Of a stretch of 60,110 nt of DNA, positions 26,916 to 35,318 are shown one piece after another. Origin of the DNA: an uncultured Acidimicrobiales bacterium. Its GTDB lineage: Bacteria; Actinomycetota; Acidimicrobiia; Acidimicrobiales; SZUA-35. The stretch is taken from positions 1 through 60,110 of the forward strand of contig CAKZXA010000036.1 of the NCBI GenBank assembly GCA_937922045.1. Reading direction: 5' to 3'. The position numbers were made by a program, and so were the translations under genes. Within the stretch, counting starts at the first letter, position 1, and each line of letters starts with the position of its first letter. A model generated the notes under the pieces. It was given only the letters and a program-made list of their open reading frames with translations, had not been told where the DNA came from and did not search any database.

Positions 26916-28016
26916 TCAGTCGAAGAGATCAGGGTTCAGCGACATCTCTTCGGTTATTGCTGGCAACCGTGGTTCGGCGATCGGAACCGGCTGACGTTGT
27001 GCTCGCGGTACAACCGATTCGTCGTTGCGGATCCAGACCACCTGTTGAGGAAAGGGGATCTCAATATCAGCTTGTTCCAAGGCTTCCTTGATTCGCAGCC
27101 GCAGCTCTCGCGCCACCGACCATTGTTCGGCGGGGTCTGTCTTCACCACAAGCCGGATCGAGATGCCGTTTGCGCCCAGCCGCTCTATGCCCCAGACCTC
27201 GGGCGGATCGATGATGGTGCCACCTTGAAAATCGACGTCTTGCCAGAGGTCGTCGGCGACCCGCTGGATGATGCCTTCAGCCCGCCTCAGGTCGGTGTCG
27301 TAGGCAACCTCGATATCGAGCACAGCCCGAGACCAGAACTGTGATTTGTTGGCCACTCTTCGGATCTCGGAATTAGGCAGGTGCCACACCGTACCGTTCA
27401 CATCGCGCAAGGTCGTGGTGCGCAGTGAGAAGTCCTCGACGGTGCCGGTTGCTTCGCCTACATCAATCACATCGCCAACGCCGTACTGGTCTTCGAGCAA
27501 CATGAAACTGCCCGAGAGAAAGTCGGCCACGATCGATTGGGCACCAAAGCCAAGGGCGACACCGACAACGCCAGCCCCGGCCAGCAGAGGAGCCAGATTC
27601 ACGTCGAACTCACCGAGCACGGTGAGCACGGCAACACTCCAAACCGCGAACCCTGCCAACGAGGCGAGAACGCCCGCCAAGGTAGTGATGCGTAGCTCCG
27701 ACCGACTCGATTCGGCCATGAGCTGCCGTCCAACCGGGCCGAGTACATTCGAAGGCGGTGGATGCGCTCCTCGGCGGTCGATGCGATCCTGCACGACCCG
27801 AGCTCCGACCCTCGTCACCAGACGCCGAAGGATCCTGGCCATCACCCAGGCGACGAGCAGGATGATCAGGATTCGGGCCGGACGGTTGACCAACAGATCG
27901 GCGAGACGACCAGCCGAAGCCGAGTTCAAGGTTTCGGCTACCCAGCGGCAGACGACGCTCGGTTCGGCGCTGCAAGCCTCGGTAATCTCTGCGTCGGACA
28001 GCTCTTGCGCAAGCAC
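26916..28016 (-). CDS. Small-conductance mechanosensitive channel, MscS family
   Basis: 366 residues. A short N-terminal region has a helix at about 50-65 (ILIILLVAWVMARIL). Two more follow, and the pore-lining helix and beta domain carry the MscS signature (LAPLLAGAGVVGVALGFGAQSIVADFLSGSFML, DQYGVGDVIDVG, GTVEDFSLRTTTLRDVNGT). It releases osmolytes on hypo-osmotic shock. That suits a cell that handles betaine-type solutes, though the location is the only evidence for a link. It converges on the MFS gene with a 2-bp gap. Confidence 0.92.
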   Translation of the reverse strand: MLAQELSDAEITEACSAEPSVVCRWVAETLNSASAGRLADLLVNRPARILIILLVAWVMARILRRLVTRVGARVVQDRIDRRGAHPPPSNVLGPVGRQLMAESSRSELRITTLAGVLASLAGFAVWSVAVLTVLGEFDVNLAPLLAGAGVVGVALGFGAQSIVADFLSGSFMLLEDQYGVGDVIDVGEATGTVEDFSLRTTTLRDVNGTVWHLPNSEIRRVANKSQFWSRAVLDIEVAYDTDLRRAEGIIQRVADDLWQDVDFQGGTIIDPPEVWGIERLGANGISIRLVVKTDPAEQWSVARELRLRIKEALEQADIEIPFPQQVVWIRNDESVVPRAQRQPVPIAEPRLPAITEEMSLNPDLFD

Positions 28017-28155
28017 GGGACGTTCACCTCGGGACCAGAACGGACCGATTTGGTTCAGCCCGACGACGCCAAGCCTAGCTAGCCGGGCTCGGCGCCAGAA
28101 TCACCGCATTCGGTCCGCCCGGTAAAATCCCAAAGTACCCATAGATCACGAACAA

Positions 28156-28190
28156 CTTCCGTGATACGGTACTGTTCCACATAGTGGTAC
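28156..28190 (+). promoter_or_regulatory. Tandem dyad operators upstream of the corrinoid methyltransferase operon
   Basis: CTTCCGTGATACGGTAC (28156-28172) and GTTCCACATAGTGGTAC (28174-28190) are two NTTCY-N7-GGWAY dyads starting 18 bp apart. This is the same motif and phase as the pair before fhs. The two copies differ in the 7-bp centre but keep TTCC and GGTAC, which is what a dimeric binding site would conserve. Confidence 0.68.
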
Positions 28191-28197
28191 GCTCACC

Positions 28198-28224
28198 GCA
28201 GCGTGGATCAGTCCACATCGCTGC
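28198..28224 (+). other. Leader hairpin of the corrinoid operon
   Basis: GCAGCG-TGGA (loop TCAG) TCCA-(CAT)-CGCTGC forms a 10-bp stem with a 3-nt bulge, 8 bp after the second operator. If transcription starts near here, it would be the 5' end of a leader of about 200 nt. From there to 28406 I see no gene and no recognisable B12 or other riboswitch core. The rest of the mscS-corrinoid gap (28017-28155) also has no gene. Confidence 0.45.
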
Positions 28225-28406
28225 AGTTAGCAACAACATCTTTGATGCACGCCAATTGTCCTACGGTTGGACTCTGGCGTTGCATGATGAGAAGTGCAGC
28301 ACCGTTTCAGCTCAGGTCGCAGGCTCGCTTGCCGACGTGGTCTTGAATCGAATGCTTATCAATGCTGGTGTCCCGTTGGGACCAGAGTGGACCGGAGAAA
28401 CCTCTA

Positions 28407-29123
28407 ATGTCGGACGCTGAAAGCAATGAGATCGACGGCGAAGAAGAGATCGATCTTAAGGCACTAAACGACGAAGATCTCGCTGCCCAGATGCACGACG
28501 ATCTTTACGATGGACTCGCCGACGAGATCGCCGAGGGAACCCAGATCCTCCTCGACCGTGGTTGGGGGGCCGAGAAGGTCCTGAACGACGCCCTTGTCGA
28601 AGGCATGCGGATCGTTGGTATCGACTTCCGTGACGGCATTCTTTTCGTCCCCGAGGTTCTCCTGTCGGCCAATGCCATGAAGGCCGGGATGGAGCTACTC
28701 CGACCCCTGCTGGCCGAGACCGGGGTCGAGCCCATCGGCAAGGTCGTCATCGGCACCGTGAAGGGCGACATCCACGACATCGGCAAGAATCTTGTGGCCA
28801 TGATGCTCGAGGGCGCTGGCTTCGAGGTCGTCGACATCGGCATCAACTCCGACGTCGATTCCTTCCTAGAGGCCATAGCGCAGCACAAGCCCGACATCCT
28901 CGGTATGTCAGCCCTTCTGACCACAACGATGCCCTACATGAAGGTCGTCATCGACACGCTGTCGGAGAAGGGCATGCGAGACGACTTCATCATTCTCGTC
29001 GGTGGCGCACCGCTCAACGAGGAGTTCGGCGAGGCCATCGGCGCCGACGCATACTGCCGCGACGCGGCGGTGGCAGCAGAAACAGCTTCACATCTTGTGT
29101 CCGCTCGTCGAGCGGCCGCCTAG
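28407..29123 (+). CDS. Corrinoid (cobalamin-binding) methyl carrier protein, MttC/MtbC type
   Basis: 238 residues from the ATG at 28407, preceded by GGAG. An acidic N-terminal extension is followed by the helical B12-binding cap (residues ~30-105) and the Rossmann B12 domain. D121, H123 and G126 in KGDIHDIGKN give the lower cobalt ligand His; GMSALLTTTMPYM and GGAPLNEEF match the family. It carries the methyl group as methyl-Co(III) between the MttB-like protein and the methyl-THF transferase in the same operon. It opens a six-gene operon. Confidence 0.93.
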   Translation: MSDAESNEIDGEEEIDLKALNDEDLAAQMHDDLYDGLADEIAEGTQILLDRGWGAEKVLNDALVEGMRIVGIDFRDGILFVPEVLLSANAMKAGMELLRPLLAETGVEPIGKVVIGTVKGDIHDIGKNLVAMMLEGAGFEVVDIGINSDVDSFLEAIAQHKPDILGMSALLTTTMPYMKVVIDTLSEKGMRDDFIILVGGAPLNEEFGEAIGADAYCRDAAVAAETASHLVSARRAAA

Positions 29124-29144
29124 AACAGAGAGCGTCGATTTCCC

Positions 29145-29804
29145 ATGCTTGGGCCCAACGTCGAGCCCGGAGCCGTCGGCGAGCGTGTGCTCGTCTTGGC
29201 CTGCGGAGCGCTTGTCAAGGAATTACAGGCGCTGGTCGCCACCAACGGACTCGACTCCTTGACAATCGAATGCTTGCCTGCTGAGCTTCATGCCCGGCCG
29301 GCCGAGATTCCTGATGCTGTAGCCAGCCGGCTTGAGCGCCGTATCGCCGAGTACGACCGCGTGCTTGTCGGCTACGCCGACTGTGGCACGGCCGGACGTC
29401 TCGACGAAGTTTGCGAACGATTCGACGTCGAACGCCTCCCCGGAGAACACTGCTATCAATTCTTCGCAGGGACCGAAGCCTTCAACGAGCTTCAAGACGA
29501 TGAGCCTGGAACCTTCTACCTCACCGATTTCCTGGCCCGACACTTCGACCTCCTCGTCCTTCGCATGCTGGGACTCGACCGCCACCCCGAACTCATGTCG
29601 ATGTATTTCGGCAACTACACGCGCCTCATCTATCTCTCTCAGCTCGATGCACCAGACCTTCTCGAACGAGCCAAACAGGCGGCCGAACACCTCGGCCTTC
29701 GTTTCGAGCACCGGCCAACAGGCTACGGCGAGCTCGAAGGGGCACTGGTGCACTTCACTCGCTCAGCAACAACCGCCAAACCAGCAGAGGAGCCAGCGCT
29801 ATGA
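29145..29804 (+). CDS. DUF1638 protein of the corrinoid operon
   Basis: 219 residues. The pattern VLACGALVKEL near the start, VLVGYADCGTAGRLDE in the middle and EHCYQFFAG later is that of DUF1638. Conserved Cys residues (C27, C89, C110 region) could bind metal or act as thiols. This family recurs next to corrinoid methyltransferases but has no established activity. It lies 21 bp after the corrinoid gene and overlaps the next gene by 4 bp (ATGA), so translational coupling is likely. Confidence 0.75.
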   Translation: MLGPNVEPGAVGERVLVLACGALVKELQALVATNGLDSLTIECLPAELHARPAEIPDAVASRLERRIAEYDRVLVGYADCGTAGRLDEVCERFDVERLPGEHCYQFFAGTEAFNELQDDEPGTFYLTDFLARHFDLLVLRMLGLDRHPELMSMYFGNYTRLIYLSQLDAPDLLERAKQAAEHLGLRFEHRPTGYGELEGALVHFTRSATTAKPAEEPAL

Positions 29805-30151
29805 CCTCACGGCGTCGAAGCAAGGCCAACTCGATCACAACGATCTACTGGCGAGACATCCCCGCTCAGATCACCGCAACCTTCAATGGCGAGAACCACA
29901 AGGTTTTGCTCGAACCCCGCTTCCAGCACGCCATCGATCGCGCCGCCACCGTTGCCGGACTCACCGAAACCCACGACTACGTGAATGAGTGGCGGCAGGT
30001 TCAGCAACCTCTCGAAGAAGACCCCGCCACCGCTTCCGAGCGGGCCGCGGCCGACATTCAGTCCAGTTTCGACCGTCAAAAGCTTGAAGACCTCGTTGCC
30101 AGCGGTGGCCTCGCCCAATCGGACGATACCACCGAACGCACCCCCAAGTAG
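29801..30151 (+). CDS. Small 'virulence factor'-family (PF13769-like) protein
   Basis: 116 residues. ITTIYWRDIPAQITATF near the N-terminus is the hallmark of the family annotated 'virulence factor', a historical label that says little. The middle (FQHAIDRAATVAGLTETHDYVNEWR) is helical. In many bacteria the family sits with DUF1638 and methyl-THF:corrinoid methyltransferases, as here, so a role in that system is more plausible than virulence. It starts inside the DUF1638 stop (ATGA) and ends 11 bp before the methyltransferase gene. Confidence 0.72.
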   Translation: MTSRRRSKANSITTIYWRDIPAQITATFNGENHKVLLEPRFQHAIDRAATVAGLTETHDYVNEWRQVQQPLEEDPATASERAAADIQSSFDRQKLEDLVASGGLAQSDDTTERTPK

Positions 30152-30162
30152 GAGTACCAAAA

Positions 30163-31077
30163 ATGACCGACACCGTGATCAGCTCAGGGACCAAAGAGGT
30201 CGTCATCGGCTTCGGCCGACCCTTCGTCATGATTGGCGAGAAGATCAATCCGACCGGCCGAAAGCTCCTCGCTGAAGAAATGAAGAACGGCGACTTCAGC
30301 CGGGTCGAGAAAGACGCCCTCGATCAGGTCTCCGCCGGCGCTCAAATGCTCGACGTCAACGCCGGCATTCCGCTCGCCGACGAGCCCGCCCTGCTGGCCA
30401 AAGCTGTTCAGCTGGTGCAGGGGATCACCGACGTGCCAATCTCGATCGACTCATCGATCGTCGAAGCGCTCGAAGCCGCCATCGCCGTGTATCAAGGGAA
30501 GCCACTTATCAACTCGGTGACCGGTGAGGAAGACAACATGGAGCGCATCTTGCCCTTCGTCGCCAAATACGGCGCAGCCGTCGTGGCCATCTCGAACGAC
30601 GACTCCGGCATTTCCGAAGATCCTGCCGTTCGCTTCGAAGTCGCCCGCACGATCATCAACCGGGCGGCCGATCATGGCATCCCGAAGGAAGACGTTGTCG
30701 TCGATCCACTGGTCATGCCGATCGGCGCCATGGGAACCGCGGGCCGTCAGGTCTTCGAACTCGTCCATCGGCTCCGAACCGAGCTGGGCGTGAACACAAC
30801 ATGTGGCGCCAGCAACGTGAGCTTCGGGCTTCCAAATCGGCATGCGGTGACCGGAAGCTTCTTGGCCATGGCCATCTCCCACGGCATGACCTCCGCCATC
30901 ATGAACCCAATGCACACCGAGGTGAAGACCGCGATCATGGCGGCCGACGTTCTCAACAACCAGGACCCAAACTGTGGCGCCTGGATCGATGCCAACCGTG
31001 GCGACGAGGGCGGCGACGCCAGCGCCAAGAAGCGCGGCGGCCGACGCGGCGGCCGCGCCGCACGAGTAGCTGGATAG
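30163..31077 (+). CDS. Methyltetrahydrofolate:corrinoid methyltransferase (MtgA/AcsE-like)
   Basis: 304 residues. A pterin-binding TIM barrel shows MIGEKINPTGRK, QMLDVNAGIP, PISIDSS, LINSVTGEE, VAISND and SNVSFGLPNR, all signatures of methyl-THF methyltransferases related to MtgA and AcsE. It should move the methyl group from the corrinoid protein to THF. The last ~25 residues form a basic Gly/Arg tail (KKRGGRRGGRAARVAG) absent from typical relatives. Similar tails occur on the next two proteins. Confidence 0.92.
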   Translation: MTDTVISSGTKEVVIGFGRPFVMIGEKINPTGRKLLAEEMKNGDFSRVEKDALDQVSAGAQMLDVNAGIPLADEPALLAKAVQLVQGITDVPISIDSSIVEALEAAIAVYQGKPLINSVTGEEDNMERILPFVAKYGAAVVAISNDDSGISEDPAVRFEVARTIINRAADHGIPKEDVVVDPLVMPIGAMGTAGRQVFELVHRLRTELGVNTTCGASNVSFGLPNRHAVTGSFLAMAISHGMTSAIMNPMHTEVKTAIMAADVLNNQDPNCGAWIDANRGDEGGDASAKKRGGRRGGRAARVAG

Positions 31078-31081
31078 CACC

Positions 31082-33178
31082 TTGGTAACGCCAGGTGAGG
31101 CGCAGAGTGGCGTCTCGACCAAAGCCGACGATGACGGCAAGAATCTCGGCAGCAACGATGTCGACGGCGATTTCGCCGTGGTCTTCACCCCGTCTGGTTT
31201 GCACGGGCGCGTCGCCAAAGGCATCACCGTACTGGAGGCTGCTCGTGAGATGGGAGTCGATCTCGACACGGTTTGCGGCGGCCGCGGCATATGCGGACGT
31301 TGCCAGGTCCAACCGTCACTCGGAGAGTTTCCCAAATGGGCGCTCCACGTCGAGCACGATGCTCTCAGCCAGCCGGGCCAGCTCGAACACAACTACACGG
31401 GCAAACGAGCCATCAAGCCCGGCAACCGTCTTGGGTGCGCGGCCGAGATCTGCGGCGACGTTGTGGTCGACGTTCCGCCTGAGAGCCAGATCCACAAGCA
31501 GGTCGTTCGCAAGGACGTGAAGCTCGACGGCCTGGTCATCGACCCCGCCATAGCGCTTCGCTACGTCGTGCTTGACGAGCGTCTGGATGCATCGGGCGAG
31601 GAGGACGGAACCAGCGTCGACACCCGACTCATCGAGCAGCTCGCGATTGATTGGGAGTTCGACGAAGCCTGGGTCGGTACGGCAAGCGTCGAACCCCACC
31701 TCCTCTCGTCGCTTCACGCCCTCGGCACTGAAGCTACAGTCGCCATCCGCGATGATCGTATCGTTGGTGCCTGGCCAGGATTCGTCGATCGGGCGCTCGG
31801 CATTGCCGTCGATATCGGCTCGACGACGGTGGCCGGTCATCTCTGCGATCTGACCACTGGCGAAATCCTGAACACGGCCGGACGGATGAACCCCCAGATC
31901 CGCTTCGGTGAAGACCTGATGAGCCGGGTCTCCTACGTCATGATGAATCCGGGGGGTCGCCAAGACCTGACCGCAGCGATACACCTCGCTCTCAACGAAC
32001 TCATCGCCGAGTTGATTGGTGATGAACACACGACAGACCGGGTTCTCGATCTCGTCCTTGTCGGCAATCCAATCATGCACCACATCGCCCTAGGCATAGA
32101 CCCTACGCCTTTAGGCCAGGCCCCCTTTCCTCTCGCAACCTCGGCCGCTGTTAACACCTGGGCTCGCGATATCGGGCTCGACCTGCCCTTCGCATCTCTC
32201 TATTTCGCTCCCTGCATCGCTGGCCACGTTGGGGCCGACACCGCCGCGGCCATCTTGTCTGAGAAGCCGCACAGCTCGCCTAAGGTTCAGCTGCTCGTCG
32301 ATGTTGGCACCAATGCCGAGATCGTGCTCGGCAACGCGGATCAGATGTTTGCGGCATCAAGCCCGACAGGGCCAGCGTTTGAAGGGGCCCAGATCTCTGG
32401 CGGACAACGAGCCACGGCAGGAGCGATAGAACGAGTGCGCATCGACCGAACCTCGCTCGAACCACGTTTTCGCGTGATCGGCGCCGAGCAATGGTCAGAC
32501 GAGCCAGGCTTCAACGCGGCCATAGCGAGCACCGGCGTCACGGGTATCTGTGGTTCCGGCATCATCGAGGTCGTCGGTGAAATGTTCCTCTCAGGCATCG
32601 TCGACACCCAGGGCGTGATCGGCCAAGGCTCCTCTGAACGTCTGGTCGAGGATGGGCGAACGTTTGCCTATCGCCTCACCGATTCGATCCTCATCACCCA
32701 AGCCGACGTGAGAGCGATCCAGCTGGCCAAGGCGGCACTGCGGGCAGGCATCGACCTGCTGCGCGAACACGCCAACTGGCAAACTCTTGACGAAGTCCGT
32801 CTCGCAGGCGCCTTCGGTGCCCATATCGACCCGGTCTACGCAATGGTTCTTGGACTCATTCCTGACTGCCCCGTCGAACGCGTTTCGGCGGTGGGCAACG
32901 CGGCCGGGTCAGGGGCGGTACGAGCCCTTCTCTCGCGATCGGAGCGACAAGAGATGGAACGGGTCGTCAAGGCAACGACCAAGATCGAGACGGCGACCGA
33001 ACCTCGTTTCCAAGATCTCTTCGTCGATGCTCTCGGCTTTCCCCATACAAGCGAGCCCAATCCACTTCTGGCTCAGGTCATCGATCTGCCCGAGCCCACC
33101 AAAGCAGCCGGTGGCGCTCGACGCCGTCGCAGTGGGCGCAGCCGAGGCCGAACCGAAGAGAAGACTGTCGAAGAGTAG
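31082..33178 (+). CDS. ASKHA-domain corrinoid activation protein with N-terminal [2Fe-2S] ferredoxin (RamA-like)
   Basis: 698 residues from a TTG 4 bp after the previous stop; the exact start is uncertain. A plant-type [2Fe-2S] domain (C65, C71, C74, C119 in TVCGGRGICGRC...LGC) is followed by an ASKHA ATPase-like domain (GIAVDIGSTTVAGHLCDL, LLVDVGTNAEIVLGN, GICGSGIIE, RLAGAFGAHID). Such proteins reduce inactive Co(II) corrinoid to Co(I) using ATP. The one here should reactivate the carrier at 28407. The C-terminus is Arg/Gly-rich (ARRRRSGRSRGR). It is unlike the archaeal RamA, whose ferredoxin is C-terminal. Confidence 0.88.
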   Translation: MVTPGEAQSGVSTKADDDGKNLGSNDVDGDFAVVFTPSGLHGRVAKGITVLEAAREMGVDLDTVCGGRGICGRCQVQPSLGEFPKWALHVEHDALSQPGQLEHNYTGKRAIKPGNRLGCAAEICGDVVVDVPPESQIHKQVVRKDVKLDGLVIDPAIALRYVVLDERLDASGEEDGTSVDTRLIEQLAIDWEFDEAWVGTASVEPHLLSSLHALGTEATVAIRDDRIVGAWPGFVDRALGIAVDIGSTTVAGHLCDLTTGEILNTAGRMNPQIRFGEDLMSRVSYVMMNPGGRQDLTAAIHLALNELIAELIGDEHTTDRVLDLVLVGNPIMHHIALGIDPTPLGQAPFPLATSAAVNTWARDIGLDLPFASLYFAPCIAGHVGADTAAAILSEKPHSSPKVQLLVDVGTNAEIVLGNADQMFAASSPTGPAFEGAQISGGQRATAGAIERVRIDRTSLEPRFRVIGAEQWSDEPGFNAAIASTGVTGICGSGIIEVVGEMFLSGIVDTQGVIGQGSSERLVEDGRTFAYRLTDSILITQADVRAIQLAKAALRAGIDLLREHANWQTLDEVRLAGAFGAHIDPVYAMVLGLIPDCPVERVSAVGNAAGSGAVRALLSRSERQEMERVVKATTKIETATEPRFQDLFVDALGFPHTSEPNPLLAQVIDLPEPTKAAGGARRRRSGRSRGRTEEKTVEE

Positions 33179-33246
33179 GTAGTCGCTGCCCGACGGCGGC
33201 CCCGAGTCAATCACCAGAAGCCTGTTAGAACAAAAAGGGACAAGAG

Positions 33247-34785
33247 ATGAGCGAAGAACGACGAGGACGACGAAGCGGTGGCCGAGCTGGCCGCCAGGCG
33301 GCCCGGGATGCGTCGGCGAGGCCAACGGACGCCTTTATCACTCGGTCCCTGAAGCCTTTCGAGATTCTTACCGAAGAGGCGCTAGCCACCATCGAGCACA
33401 ATGCCGACACCATCCTTGAACAGGTCGGCATCGATTTCGTCGACTATCCGGAGGCGCTCCGGCTGTTGGCCGACGCCGGCGCCGATGTGAACGGCGAGCG
33501 AGTGCGGTTTCCTCGGGGCATGTGTCGCAAAATCGTGATGGAGAACGCTCCCTCGACCTACACCCAACATGCACGCAACCCGGCACGCAATGTGCAGATC
33601 GGTGGCGACGCCACGGTCTTTGCTCCGAACTATGGTTCGCCGTTCGCCTTCGATCTCGATCAGGGACGGCGCTACGCCAACATCGAGGATTTCCGCAACC
33701 TGGTCAAGCTCACCTATATGACGCCGTCGCTCCATCATTCGGGCGGAACGGTGTGTGAGCCAGTAGACATTCCAACCAACAAGCGCCACCTCGACATGAT
33801 CTATACCCACCTGCGCTACAGCGATAAGCCATTCATGGGTTCGGTTACCGCCAAGGAACGGGCGGAAGACTCCGTCGAAATGGCTCGCATCGGCTTCGGT
33901 GGCGATCTTGAAGATCGCACCGTCATGAGCAGTCTCATCAACGCCTCATCTCCCATGGTGTGGGATGCCACCATGCTGGGGGCAGCTGAGGCCTACGCCG
34001 GGGCCAACCAGGCGTGTATTATCTCGCCCTTCATCCTGGCCGGGGCTATGTCGCCGGTTACGACGGCTGGCGTGGCCGCTCAGACCCTGGCTGAAGCCCT
34101 GGCCGGAATGACCTTCGTCCAACTGGTGCGGCCCGGAGCACCAGTGGTGTTTGGCTCATTCGCGAGCTCGATGTCGATGCAAACCGGCGCCCCAACCTTT
34201 GGCACCCCCGAACCAGCCCTGGTTCTCTACACCGTCGCAGCCCTCGCTCGACGCTTGGGCGTGCCCTTCCGTTCCGGCGGTTCGCTCACGGCCTCGAAAC
34301 TCCCCGACGCTCAGGCCGCCTATGAGAGCGCGGCAACCCTGCAGCCAACCGTTTTGGCTGGCGTCAACTTCGTCCTCCATGCCGCCGGATGGATGGAGGG
34401 AGGGCTCACCGTTGGCTATGAAAAGTTCATCATGGACGCCGATCAGCTGGCCATGATGGCTGTCTTCGCTCGAGGTGTCGACATGTCGGACAACGGTCAG
34501 GCGCTGGACGCGATTCTCGAACACACGCCAGCTCAGCACTTCTTGGGCACCGCCCACACGCTGGCTAACTTCGAAACCGCCTTCTACACCTCGCCCTTGG
34601 CCGACAACTCAAGCTTTGAGCAATGGAGCGAGGAGGGTGGCCTCGATGCGGCCAAACGGGCAAACGGCTTGTGGAAGAGCCGTTTGGCCTCCTACGAAGC
34701 ACCCCCGATCGACGACGCCATCGACGCCGAGTTGATCGACTATATGGAGCGCCGCAAAGCCGAGATGCCGAATGAGTTTGGCTAG
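33247..34785 (+). CDS. mttB: MttB-family (non-pyrrolysine) quaternary amine methyltransferase
   Basis: 512 residues. The TIM-barrel MttB fold is recognisable (ILTEEALATIEHNADTILEQVGI, VFAPNYGSPFAFDLDQGRRY, KPFMGSVTAKERAEDSVEM, ISPFILAGAMSPVTTAGV). No in-frame TAG exists, so it belongs to the pyrrolysine-free branch, known members of which demethylate glycine betaine, proline betaine, carnitine or choline. A nearby dimethylglycine-oxidising enzyme makes glycine betaine an attractive guess. The N-terminus is Arg/Gly-rich (RRGRRSGGRAGRQAAR). It ends the operon; its last 4 bp overlap the convergent gene. Confidence 0.9.
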   Translation: MSEERRGRRSGGRAGRQAARDASARPTDAFITRSLKPFEILTEEALATIEHNADTILEQVGIDFVDYPEALRLLADAGADVNGERVRFPRGMCRKIVMENAPSTYTQHARNPARNVQIGGDATVFAPNYGSPFAFDLDQGRRYANIEDFRNLVKLTYMTPSLHHSGGTVCEPVDIPTNKRHLDMIYTHLRYSDKPFMGSVTAKERAEDSVEMARIGFGGDLEDRTVMSSLINASSPMVWDATMLGAAEAYAGANQACIISPFILAGAMSPVTTAGVAAQTLAEALAGMTFVQLVRPGAPVVFGSFASSMSMQTGAPTFGTPEPALVLYTVAALARRLGVPFRSGGSLTASKLPDAQAAYESAATLQPTVLAGVNFVLHAAGWMEGGLTVGYEKFIMDADQLAMMAVFARGVDMSDNGQALDAILEHTPAQHFLGTAHTLANFETAFYTSPLADNSSFEQWSEEGGLDAAKRANGLWKSRLASYEAPPIDDAIDAELIDYMERRKAEMPNEFG

Positions 34786-35318
34786 GGATCGCCGTCATCC
34801 CCACCATCATCTACCGTGGTCGACGATGTCGAGCTCGACGACGATGATGACGCGACCACGGTTGTTGTCGTCGGTTCCGGATCGGCCGAAGTAACCGTCG
34901 TCGATACTGTTTCGGTTGTCACTATCGACGTCGATCCAGCAGAGGTCGGCGGCCTCGTCGTGTCAGGTCTGGTTGTGGTTGCAGATGTCTCGGACGTCGA
35001 TGACGATGCTCCGGTGGTCTCGGTCGTCGATGAGTCGTCCTCGGGGTCCGATTCGGTGGACGACGTGGTGGTATCGGAAGGCTCGTTATCGGCCCCCGAC
35101 ACAGCCTGACGAGACGAAGCGGGCTGCTCGTCGAGTTGCTCGGTCGTCGACGGCAAGCTCGGCGCAGACGTTGTCGTGGTTTCAGGCTCGGTGCTGAGCA
35201 CCTTGCCGGTGTCGATGCCATCGTCTTGGCGGGCCAACGAGGCTGTCACCTGGTAGACGGCAAGACCGCTGAGTCCGATCACGATGAGGGCGGCAAGCGC
35301 TCCGAAGAGCTTGTTCAT
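34782..35318 (-). CDS. Small membrane-anchored Ser/Thr/Asp-rich protein
   Basis: 178 residues from the ATG at 35318 (an upstream ATG at 35327 adds three). One membrane helix at about 5-22 (GALAALIVIGLSGLAVY) anchors a long extracytoplasmic tail made almost wholly of Thr, Ser, Asp, Glu and Pro. No domain is recognised. The tail may span the wall or be glycosylated. The reading frame is kept through the low-complexity region and the stop overlaps the mttB stop by 4 bp. Function unknown. Confidence 0.6.
   Translation of the reverse strand: MNKLFGALAALIVIGLSGLAVYQVTASLARQDDGIDTGKVLSTEPETTTTSAPSLPSTTEQLDEQPASSRQAVSGADNEPSDTTTSSTESDPEDDSSTTETTGASSSTSETSATTTRPDTTRPPTSAGSTSIVTTETVSTTVTSADPEPTTTTVVASSSSSSSTSSTTVDDGGDDGDP

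Noticed and set aside
28191-28406. Cobalamin riboswitch
   Set aside because: I looked for the B12-box and the conserved core and found neither.
28184-28420. A 78-codon reading frame before the corrinoid gene
   Set aside because: It overlaps the start of the corrinoid gene, has no ribosome-binding site and shows no family pattern; the region looks like a leader.
33247-34785. Pyrrolysine-containing MttB
   Set aside because: No in-frame TAG exists in the 512 codons, so it is the pyrrolysine-free branch.
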